A DNA stretch of 38,199 bases from Actinomortierella ambigua (Eukaryota; Mortierellomycota; Mortierellomycetes; Mortierellales; Mortierellaceae). A program made the translations under genes and the position numbers. This document shows positions 29,286 through 38,199 of this stretch, piece by piece. Below the pieces are notes generated by a model. That model saw only the letters and a list, made by a program, of their open reading frames with translations, had not been told where the DNA came from and ran no database searches. The stretch spans positions 1 through 38,199 of the forward strand of contig JAAAJB010000342.1 of assembly GCA_016098155.1 (NCBI GenBank). Direction: 5' to 3'. How positions within the stretch are numbered: position 1 is the stretch's first letter; each line of letters starts with the position of its first letter.

Positions 29286-32073
29286 CTATCCTAACAGCTT
29301 GGTAGACGCAACGACCTGATCAACCTGTGCGGCCATCTGCGGCCACCGCCCAAGGACAACTGACCGCATACTCTCCAGCTCCCGCTTCAGGAACCCATAC
29401 TGCGCCAACCCGCCAAACACCACCTGCAAGTCCTCTTTGCTTGGCTTGACGCCCATGTCCAAAAAGTCTTGTCGTAGTGCCTGCTCCACCTCCCGGAATC
29501 GATTGTGCGTCATCAGCGCGTTCAGGTACGCCGTTATCGCCTCTGGCGCCGGCACACGCAGCCCCTCCATGGCAGCCTCCTCCCTCGGGTCCGTGTCGGT
29601 TCCAGTCGGAGCCACACTTGCCCTACCTCGCGTGGCTTGCCGCCACACAGACTGAAGCACATCCACATAGCCTCGGTCGCGACACGCCTCGATCAGATAC
29701 TGCAGATTGCTCGTGCTCGGGTACCACGGGATCGGCGTCTCCATTGCACACATCTCCTTCCAAGTGTTGACGACACGATCCTGCATCCGGTGGCTACCAA
29801 AGGCGTCCATCAGCGATCCATAGTAGTCAGAGGTAGGTGTCAAACCAAGAATCTCCTGCTGCTCCTTTAACTTCTCGATCCGGGACAGATCCAGTGTCGG
29901 GAGTCGACCATAGGCTCGAATCAGCGTCGACAATGCCACTGTGTCCAGCTGGAACCCTTTGTTCTGTATCTCCTGAAAGACAAACTCGACCATCTCAATG
30001 TTGTTCCGCTGGCTGTACGTCTGTGCCATTAGCGTGTACGCTTTGAGATCGGGTAGGTGCCCCGCCTCCATCATCGCCTCCCACAACGCTCGCACACGCT
30101 CCGTGTTGCCCGCCCGCGAATGGGCGTGCATCATGGACGTGAATGTGGCCAGGGTGGGCTGCAGACCCGAGTCCACCATGTGCTTGAGCGTCGCCTCACA
30201 TCCTGCATAGTTCTCGGTCCGAATGTGGGCATTGATCAGGATCGTGTAGGTGTGAGCATCGGGCTTGTGACCAAGGCGAACCAAATACTGAAAGTATCCC
30301 AGAAGGCCGCCCATGTCCCTCCATCGACCCTTGTAGTCCATCAGCATCGCCAGCGTCTGCTGCGAGACCGGCATCTTGCGCTGGAACATCAATCTTGCCA
30401 TCCGCTCGGCAGCATCGCCTTGATTGTGGTCGAGGTAGAGCTGGATCATGCGGCTACATGAAATGACGTCGGGCTCGATACGAAATCGCTGCATCTCACG
30501 GAAATAGCGCTCCGCGGCCTTCAAGTTGTTGACTTGACCACATCCTGAAATCAAGGTAGAGTATGTCCATGCTGACTTGGGTCGAATCCCGCGTGCTGTG
30601 AAATGCTCGTGAAAGAGTTGATTGGCTTTGTTGACTTGACCAGCTCGAACATGGGCATCCAGCAGTGAATTAATGATGACATCGTTGATGGGCCGGTGCT
30701 TGTCCTTCTGTTGTTGGTATAGCCGCATTGCCTCTTCGAGATCCTGCCGCTTGCTGTACACGTTCATCAAGACGCTGACAGTCCTATTGTTGATCTCCTC
30801 CGGTGGTATTGTAGCCAACAACTTGTTGACTCGCTCACGAATGGCGCCTTTCTCCTCGTCATCGCCCTCCTTGGCCTTGGCAAAGAGTTTGAACATGCTG
30901 GTGAAGGTCCTCACGTTAGGCTCCACGCCATTGATCAACATCTCTTCGTGCAACTGGGTGACGGCCTCCTCATTGTGATCCTGCGCATAACCGTCGATGA
31001 GGATTGAATAAGTCACAACGTCGGGAAACTGGTTGGATGCGCGCATCGTGGACATCACTTTGCGGGCGCCTTCGTAGTCCTTCTTCATCACATATCCTTT
31101 GATGACCGAGTTGAAGATCCAGATGTTCGGGTAGACTTTGTCCTTATACATGTCGTTCAGAATGGCGTTGGCTTCGTCGATCATGCCCTGCTGGGAATAC
31201 CGGCTCAGCATCGTGGAATACGTCGCCTCGTTAGGCCGCGCAGGGACTTGTCCTAACCGCATCTGCTCATAGAGCTGATGTGCTTCCCGCATCCGCCCGC
31301 ACTTGGCCAAGCCTTTCAAGATGATGTTTTGGCTTCTGACATTAGGTAGTAGGCCATGCCGAGCCACCTCCTTTTTGAAGAAATCAATCGCCCATGGGAC
31401 ATCGCCGTTGAAGATGAGTAGGTCGAGCAACGTGTTGAGTGTGGTGAGTTGAGGCGTGTAGTGCTGGCAAAAGTCGTGATAGACCCGGAGGGCCCATTCC
31501 TTGGGAACGGCAGCCTTGGCGCCTTTAAAGCAAAGTAGCAGACGAAAGTATGTGCCTGCTGAGAACGGCTGACGGCTCCGGTCGATTCGGGTAAAGTGGA
31601 AGTAGGTGTGCCATGCCTGACGTGGGTTTCTCGAGGCAATAGCCTCCGACATCATGAGTTGAGGTGCAAAGGGGTTACGAGCGGGAGACGACGGTGTGCG
31701 AGCCGAGTGGTGCCTGGACCGATCGGTCCTTGAAGACGAGACATCTGCCCCTGGCTGTTGACGAGCAGAGGTCAACTGTGTTGGTTCTTCCTGTGCAACT
31801 GTCCTTATGGAGAAGTGCCTCTGAACAGGTAGAGTGCGCCCTGGAATACAAGTCCCGGAGCCATTGTGATGTTGATGGGACAAGAGTCGGATCATGCATG
31901 TTGCCCATCTATGAGCAAGGAGGAGAGACGAGTCGAGCGATGGGAGAGGTCAGTCATTGAGAGCAATGGCGTACGGCGGACAGAAAATGATCTAATGAGG
32001 AGAGGGGAAGGTACCTGTCCCAGCCAGAAGGATCATGCGCACTGCCAGCCCTTGCAAGAAGTCTGGCTGCCAT
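29286..32073 (-). CDS. Pentatricopeptide-repeat protein, mitochondrial type
   Basis: RNA-binding helical-repeat protein, probably acting on mitochondrial transcripts. The preferred model has a small first exon 32073-32015 (MAARLLARAGSAHDPSGWD), a GTACCT...CATAG intron of 106 bases, and a long exon 31908-29286, giving 893 residues. Without it the frame can start at 31895 (869 residues). Both N-termini are Arg-rich and acid-poor (HFSIRT follows), as in a mitochondrial presequence. About 17 PPR motifs run through most of the protein, with signatures such as NEATYSTMLSRYSQQGMIDE, DVVTYSILIDGYAQDHNEEA, SAWTYSTLISGCGQVNNLKA and DLKAYTLMAQTYSQRNNIEM. No SMR or endonuclease domain follows. The RNA target is unknown. 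Its start is 261 bp from that of the divergent PIG-Y gene. Confidence 0.93.
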
Positions 32074-32334
32074 GGCGCAACACGAGGGTGGGTAAGAAAA
32101 ATAAAAATGGAAAAAAAAAAAAGAATTGCGGAGCATGACCTCCGAACGAACGGCTGATCAAGTTGGTGCCTGGCCCGCCAGCGACAGGCTCAAAGCCACA
32201 GCACAATGGCCACATAGTTACATCCCTGTGCTCCTTGCCATTCCTTCTTCCCTTGGTCGCGAACATTGCATCTCAGCTATTGTGACCCTCCCCTCCTCCT
32301 CGTCGTCGTCGTTCTCGACCCAGTCTCCTTGACT
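32074..32334. promoter_or_regulatory. Short divergent promoter between the PPR and PIG-Y genes
   Basis: 261 bases separate the two start codons. No clear TATA box is visible; there is a poly-A tract near 32112-32121 and CT-rich leader sequence before the PIG-Y ATG. Shared control of the two genes is possible but unproven. Confidence 0.4.
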
Positions 32335-33253
32335 ATGCCGTCCACTAATACAGACGCAACGCGAGACCATTTCCAAGGTTTCCAAGTCCCAAGGCGGTCC
32401 TCCAACCCCCACAGCAACACGACCAGCAGCACTCTCGGCCACCTCCATTTAGCACAGGTGCCTGGAGCACAGTACTTGTCACACGATACACGCGAAGTAT
32501 CATTCCAGCACCCACCTTATCCCCTCCACAAGCACCCTCATACCAGTGACTTTAGCACTGATGCTTCCTCTATCTCCTCTTCCGTCCACCCACATGCCTT
32601 CCCGCCAGGGATCGATCCGGTGCATCGAGATCAACGACAGCGACCACAGCTGCAACCTCAACAGCAGCCGCACCAATACCAACTACCACAACTGCAACAA
32701 CAACAACAACAGCAACAACAGGTAGAGCAGCGGCGTCGGAGGATATCGTCGTCCTCTTCTTTGGGATCAAAGCGACTCTCCATTTCGATGAGCAAAAGCG
32801 CTGGTGCCAACAGCCAGGGTCACCAATCCTCAGGTCCTCGAATCAAGGCTACCAACACCCCCCACCATACAAGGCGTTTCACCCGCTTGATTTTGGACGA
32901 TGAACCCGACACCACTTACCTCTGGGGCTACCTGCTTTTCTTCTGCACCATGATTGGATTCGTCGTCAGCATGTATGCCCTAGTTGTCAGCACTTACATG
33001 CCAGAGACAAAGAACCAAGTAAGCACCCAGAAGACATGAGAAAAAAAAACTGCTAAAGAGAGCCTGAATAATCAGAGACCCGAGGAGTACTGATCACAAT
33101 AAGCTGACCATCTACGTTTGCCCTTTAAAACAGATTCTCGATTGGATCAAGCATGACAGTCACTACTGCATGCTCGTCCCCGTCACCCTGCCTGTCACCA
33201 TCCTGGTCGTGCTCTTCAATTGGCTTGGCATGAAACTCTTCCGACATAACTGA
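32335..33253 (+). CDS. PIG-Y-like subunit of GPI-GlcNAc transferase with a long N-terminal extension
   Basis: Probable small ER-membrane subunit of the complex (PIG-A/Gpi3 and partners) that adds GlcNAc to phosphatidylinositol in the first step of GPI-anchor synthesis. Exons 32335-33018 and 33134-33253 join in phase 0 (Q|ILDW) to give 267 residues. The last 75 residues contain two membrane spans (about 196-221 and 239-264) and end WLGMKLFRHN, very like the WMGIKLFRHN end of human PIG-Y, which has only 71 residues. The first about 190 residues are extra: low-complexity, rich in His, Gln, Ser and Pro, with a Gln run at 121-129 and basic RRRRISSSSS. Yeast Eri1 is the functional equivalent and links this complex to Ras. 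Identification rests mainly on the C-terminal motif and topology. Confidence 0.82.
32664..32729 (+). repeat. CAA/CAG trinucleotide-rich tract (poly-Gln)
   Basis: Imperfect CAA/CAG run encoding the Gln-rich segment of the PIG-Y-like protein. It is interrupted by CCA and CTG codons. Confidence 0.8.
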
Positions 33254-33369
33254 GGCCCTTTTTTTGTGCTTACGATATACCGTGTACAATATATAATAGA
33301 ATTATGATAATATTTGCAAGAAAGAAATGCTTTTTTTTTGTTCGACCTTTTACTATTTTACAAAAAAGT

Positions 33370-35197
33370 TCACGCCGCTGGTAGACTCTCATTACCGCTG
33401 CTGCTGTCACTATTCATGCCACTGTTGGCACCACTTCCACTGCGACTCGTGCTAGCTTCGCCGTTTGCTGAAGGATGGTTCAGATTGACGCCGTAGCGTG
33501 TCAGCCGACGGTCTAATATCTCGTTCCGCTTGGCTGCCTCGCTCAACACAATTGCCACACGATTCGTCGATAGATCCCGAACCATCCTCTCCAGCTGCAA
33601 AAGAACACATGTTGCCTCGACAAGTCCTCGGGACCCCAACAACATTTCCAGATCGTCTTCTATGTGTTTTGTGAATTGTGCATACGAGAGATGATTAGTT
33701 TTGGAGCATTCAGGTCGAAACAAGAAAGACTGCGTGTCTTGTTTTTTCATTCTTTCGTTGATAATAACTCACCTGATGACCACATGCGGACCAAAATATC
33801 TGTAATGTACTCTTTGGCCGGCAGGATCTCGCTGGTAACACGCAACGGCTTACGGTTCGACGTTGTCGTGAGTCCAATGTTGATCACCTGCGCAAATGCC
33901 GTGGTCTTGACAAACTGTTTGCGCCAGCTCGGGTGCTGCACCAGTTCGTGTGTAATGCTGAGCGCCCAGTACTTGACATCGTCGTCCTTGGAGGCGAGGC
34001 ATTTGGCGAGCCGGAGCCCAATCCCCGACGTGATGACATGGTTGAGCTGGTATTCGGAATCTCGCAGCATCAAAAACTTGATCGTCCGAAGTACAACAAT
34101 CGAGATTGATACATCATCGGCCTCCAGGATCGCCGCTAGCGTCTTGCACAGGTCCGAGATGTCCTTAAATTGCCGGATCGCTACTCGCCGGACCACATAC
34201 TCGTGGATAAGCCCGATAGCACAATAGACGAGTGCATAGTCGTCTCCGTTCCGGGTATAGGTGGTGACGAGTGGAACAATGTCGTATTCGAGCAGCTCAA
34301 CAAGGTACCAGCGAAGGTCCTCATCGTTTTCCAAGGTGACAATGAGTCGGACAAGGGATTGGAGACAGATCTTGGGCATGCTCGCATTGCCAAAGGAAAG
34401 GCGCAGCATCTCGGCAAGAGACTTTATCATCCCGGCCTCGATCAGTGCTGGGTGGAGGACCGGACATGTTGCCAGTCGCTGGATGACCATCAGGGACCAG
34501 TATTGCAGCTCGTTGGCTGGGTTCACCTTGACCAAGAATCTCGCTAGTGGCTCTAGGATACCGTACTCCACCACTAATTTTCGCTGTTGCTCTGGTGATC
34601 CGTAGAAGAAGAAGAGAAGAAACGTTGGGCGAGAGGGTGGGTCTTAGTGGATGCTCTAGTACTTTAAATGACCATCGCCCTTGAAAGCATCGTTTGCCCG
34701 CTGGAGAGCGGGAGACTGCCTTTACCTGATCCAGAGATAAGCTCGCAAATGGAGACAGTGGCATAGCGGTGAGACTTTTCGCGGTTGGAAGGGTCTCTGA
34801 GAACATTGACTAGGACCTTGAGAGCGCCAGAGTCGATGAGTGCAGTGCGGTTGGCGTCGTTTCGAGTCAGAAGCTGGATGGTGGTGACGCCCTTCCAGCG
34901 GATGCGCTCGTTGGGAGAGTGTTCAACCATGTCGAGGATAAATCGCAGATTGTTCTCCTTCATAGCACGGACAAATAGAATGCTAATGGAGCTGCCCTGT
35001 AGAATGATGCTATTGGAGCGCGCGAGCTTGGCCAGCGCATTCAGGTCGATCCCTTCCTCGACCTGCTTGAGCACGCTCTGTGGCTCTGCGTCGTTGTCGG
35101 CGGTGAAGAGGGTGGTGGCATGGCGGTAGACTGAGTAGACCATGAAGACAAGGGATGCGCCTGTGGCGAAGTAGATGGCCCTGTCGCTGCTGCTCAT
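33370..35197 (-). CDS. Membrane-anchored armadillo-repeat protein
   Basis: Three exons, 35197-34726, 34591-33773 and 33659-33370, with GTAAAG and GTGAGT donors. Both introns are phase 1 and the product is 526 residues. An uncharged segment near the N-terminus (AIYFATGASLVFMVYSVY, about residue 7-24) is a likely membrane anchor, followed by a soluble ARM/HEAT-like superhelix from about 60 to 450 (RIRWKGVTTIQLLTRND, ALKVLVNVLRDPSNREKSHR, YWSLMVIQRLATCPVLHPAL, DDVKYWALSITHELVQHPSW). The last 50 residues are Ser/Asn/Gly-rich and disordered. The layout recalls membrane-tethered ARM proteins of outer mitochondrial or ER membranes, but I cannot assign an orthologue. It converges on PIG-Y (116 bp between stops) and is divergent from NDC1. 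Confidence 0.85.
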
Positions 35198-35542
35198 GGC
35201 GGCATGAGGATAGAATGGAAGTGTCCCAGAAAGAAGAGGAAGAGGTTGAAGTGAGAACTGAGCGACAATAAGAGAGACGGTTGAGGAACAGCGAAGCCCT
35301 CTTGCAACTCCTGTCCTCTTCTTGTCTGCAGAAATTGACGGCGGTGGCTTTTTTGATGCTTCCCCCCCCCCCCTCCCAAATGCACCATGGTTCACTCGGT
35401 GGCAATTCATTTTCAAAGATTCGCGTCTCTCATTCGGTCCCTTCACTTGCTCGGCCTACTGCTCGCATTGTGAGCTGATTTCTTTAATTCTTTCAGGATC
35501 ATCAGGAGCCGACGCACGGGAATCACTCGTGGCACAGCAAGG
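35198..35542. promoter_or_regulatory. Divergent promoter between the ARM-repeat gene and NDC1
   Basis: 345 bases between the two start codons. It contains a C-rich run near 35365-35376 and, close to the NDC1 start, TTTCTTTAATTCTTTCAG, which looks like an intron acceptor ending at 35498. A leader intron of NDC1 is therefore possible. Confidence 0.4.
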
Positions 35543-37851
35543 ATGGCCTCCATGACCTCAGTTTTTGGACCGCGCCAACGAACGGCGCTGCAGCTCCACC
35601 GCCTTACCTACAAGAACCAGGCACGCAAACTGCTGCACCAGAGAACCATCGAGGGTCTGCTTGTTATCGTCCTCGCCTCCTACACTACTGCCCTAGTGTC
35701 ACAACTCCTCACCGTCGGCGTCTTTGGTAATTCTCAACTCCTCCCGTTTCCACGCGTGACATTGGCTTCTTGGACCAAATCGATCGATTGATAAATCAAA
35801 CTGATCAATCAACACACAGTTCGCCCCAAACTCACCAGCCCTTTCTCTCTCTCCTAAATAGGCCTCTTCCGTTCACTCTTCTCAATCTTCACGATTTTGC
35901 TGACGGCGGTGTACTTTATTCTGGGAGCGTTGCTGTTGGGCCTGCGGAACTATCTTGTCTCAGTCAACCCTCAGATCTCGACCAGCATCCTTAATGATCT
36001 GAAGAACATTGCCCGAACACTGGACGCATGGCCGCTGCTCGTGTTCTACACCTTCTCGTCGCTCTTTCTCAACGTATTAATCAATGGACAGGCGAGCACA
36101 GGCACCAAAAACTACAACGATCTCGTCGTCTACATCAGCCACAAGGGACTTGTCCAGATCAACGAGCGATACATCATGACGCGCGTCTTTGGAGCAGTAC
36201 TTGGCCTTTTTTATGGACTCTGGAGACTCTTTAATCAAAAGGATTGGCTCGCATTCTCACCTGTCCAGCTTCGAGTTTCTACCGCCATCTTCAGCCGCCT
36301 GCGCCAAATCTTCTCCACCACCGTCACGGGATCGTTTGTGATTGTTGGCGGCCTCTGGTTTACCTACAACATCTTCTTGAGCCGTGTATTGGTGCGCATG
36401 GCGATGAGTGTCGTCAGCGAGGAGATCCTCAACCAGACCTCCAAGTATGGTCCGCGGTGGTATCACCTGGGCCTTTTCCTCAGATTTGTCTTTAACACCA
36501 TTGTCATCCGCTCATACTTTGAAGCGATCAATGCCCTGAGTGACTTTGTCCTTACCAAGGTGAGTCTCTCTTTTTAGTTTCTATTTCTCTCTTTGTGTGT
36601 GTGTGCGTGTGTGTGCATCTGAGGCGGCCAGGAACACTAGTGATTATCCTAGGAGAACACGTTTCTAACATTTGCTGACTTTTCTTTTCTGTCTTTCTCC
36701 GTTGCCCTGTGGGGAGTAGAGCTTGAATGTGGCGGCTACGTCGATCGACCCGAATGCATGCTTGATTTCAGGACTGAAGGGATCGGCGAGTCTTTCGAGA
36801 ACAGATCAGTTCTTGCGACTTCACGCCTTCCAAGAGTTGGCTCATGCAGCACGCTACGACCCTCAGCGCCGCCTCGATATTTTCACAGACGCCCAGAGCC
36901 AACCGACTGCCTGGAAGCAAATCTCGGACGAATGTGTGGCGGTCTTGAAACAGGCAAAGTCACGATTTGACCAATTGGCTGGCCGAGGCCGCTCGTCGGC
37001 TTCCAGTGCAGCAACAGCGACAGCTACAGCAGCACTTGCCGCCTCTTCGACGGCATCGCTGCTCCGTGACAGCGACGTTACTGTCCGCCGGCGCCTGCCA
37101 CCTGGCCAAGGCGGTGCATTGGAGATGAACATCTTCAAGCCTTCAAAGAAGACCTCATTCTTTGATACTCTCAAGGGAAAGAGCACGGAAGAGATTCTGG
37201 AAGGACAGCAAACGAAGGCTGGTGTCGAAGCTAATGTTGAAAAGATGCCTGGGTTGGCCGTCCAGCACCCCGAGATTGCGGCGTTCAGGTGGATCAGTGC
37301 CCGCCTTGGAGCGCTCTTCCTGCGACACCCAGTCCTCCATGCCGTTCTCAAGAAGTTTCCCGATACCCGGACTCTGGAGGATGCCGAGGACTTTCAGCTC
37401 AACATTTGGGCATTCCAGGGTGGGTGTCATTCTTTGTTTTTACAGTATGCTTGATATTGGATGTGTGCTTATGCAGACGTAGCTGACATGTTTCTCCCTC
37501 CTTTGTGTCTTTTATTGGTCTTCTTTGATAGCCCTTGCTCACTTGGTAAGAGCATCATTCTCGGAGGACCAAGTAGGGGTGGTCCAGCGTGATATCTCAG
37601 TGGTACTTGAGGCGATGCTTGAACTTTTGCTCAGCGTGGAGGCGTACCTGCTGCGCGAGCGGGCGTTGTGTGGGGAGCACGGGGACGAGTCTCTGGAATT
37701 GTCGGCACATGGACGCGTGCATGCGCTAACGGAAGCCCTGAGGACAGCGATTTACCAGATTGTGGATGTCTTCCAATGGCAGCTGGACGAGTTCAAGCTG
37801 TCGAGCAAGAGCAGCGAGCGTCTACGGTACTTCCTTCTCTATCAGGATTAA
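35543..37851 (+). CDS. NDC1: Transmembrane nucleoporin NDC1
   Basis: Integral membrane nucleoporin that anchors the nuclear pore (and, in yeast, the spindle pole body) in the nuclear envelope. Four exons: 35543-35726, 35862-36559, 36720-37419 and 37532-37851; junction phases 1, 0 and 1 all restore frame. The product is 633 residues, family-typical. Residues 1-294 hold about six membrane spans (EGLLVIVLASYTTALVSQLL first). The soluble half has the family blocks FLRLHAFQELAHAARYDPQR, WKQISDECVAVL, an Ala/Ser-rich linker, LRHPVLHAVLKKFPDTRTLE, and FQLNIWAFQ|ALAHLVRASF with EDQVGVVQ, matching the order in human NDC1, and ends RLRYFLLYQD. Introns are short (135-160 bases) with GTAATT, GTGAGT and GTGGGT donors. 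Confidence 0.93.
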
Positions 37852-37909
37852 TCCTCTTTTACTCTATCCCTTCCCTTGTCTGTGAGGCATTCATCCAGTG
37901 ATTGGCCTC

Positions 37910-37963
<54 letters not shown>

Positions 37964-38199
37964 TTGTTTTCCACATTTTGCATTTCACCCAATAAAATAA
38001 AAAAAAGTTCGCTTTGCTCAATCTGTCGATAAGATGAAGATGTGAGGTCAATCCCACACAAAGTGTGGCCTATCGATCCTTTAGTCCCTGGAAATGTCAG
38101 GGTAGAGTTGCCAGAAAAGTTACCACAGGGAAATAACTGGCATGGGCAGCCAAGCGTTCATAGCGACGTTGCTTTTTGATCCTTCGATGTCGGCTCTTC
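37852..38199. other. NDC1 3' flank with (CT)n microsatellite
   Basis: A CT run fills about 37918-37964. AATAAAATAAA near 37991 is the probable poly(A) signal of NDC1. A small perfect inverted repeat CCACACAAAGTGTGG lies near 38054. No further gene is visible before the window ends. Confidence 0.6.

Noticed and set aside
35543..37851. PEX3 or other peroxin as the identity of the NDC1 gene
   Set aside because: The multiple N-terminal spans and the C-terminal blocks (FQLNIWAFQ, EDQVGVVQ) fit NDC1 from start to end.

Overview
The window is eukaryotic, most likely from an early-diverging filamentous fungus (a Mortierella-like Mucoromycota is my best guess). The reasons are spliced genes with short GTAAGT/GTRNGT introns, balanced GC, long pyrimidine-rich leaders, and fungal-type versions of the core proteins. 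The genus is inference; that this is a nuclear fungal chromosome is well supported.

Three regions can be distinguished. (1) Left conserved block, 2.6-9.7 kb: an MFS sugar transporter (3 exons), a small single-pass, probably mitochondrial protein (2 exons, minus), and the complete RNA cytidine acetyltransferase NAT10/Kre33 (3 exons). (2) Accessory block, about 10-25.3 kb: three intronless paralogues of a UBL-ubiquitin-zinc-RING protein, all on the minus strand. Immediately upstream of each lies a decayed RING-only copy. Also here are a dispersed repeat in three copies, a fossil vacuolar M28 protease gene, ZZ-finger and other gene fragments, an SR-repeat protein gene with a broken second copy, minisatellites, poly-A tracts, a possible PiggyBac-type relic and a 10-N assembly gap. 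(3) Right conserved block, 25.4-37.9 kb: CHMP5/Vps60 (ESCRT-III), ATG3 (autophagy E2-like enzyme), a mitochondrial-type PPR protein, a PIG-Y-like GPI-GlcNAc-transferase subunit, a membrane-anchored armadillo-repeat protein, and the nucleoporin NDC1. I worked out exon joins for these by hand and every join kept frame.

The genes do not form an operon. Two pairs in the right block are divergent with short shared promoters (PPR/PIG-Y and ARM/NDC1). PIG-Y and the ARM gene converge with about 116 bp between stop codons.

The most interesting system is the UBL-ubiquitin-RING cluster. Each protein carries an almost complete ubiquitin unit, ending at Gly-Gly, inside a larger protein that finishes in a RING-H2-like finger. 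The three paralogues have lost different chain-forming lysines, and one has lost the Arg before Gly-Gly. Degenerate RING copies and a short repeat with an invariant 110-nt core are interleaved with them, so the locus looks like a young, still-duplicating family in a repeat-rich island between housekeeping genes.
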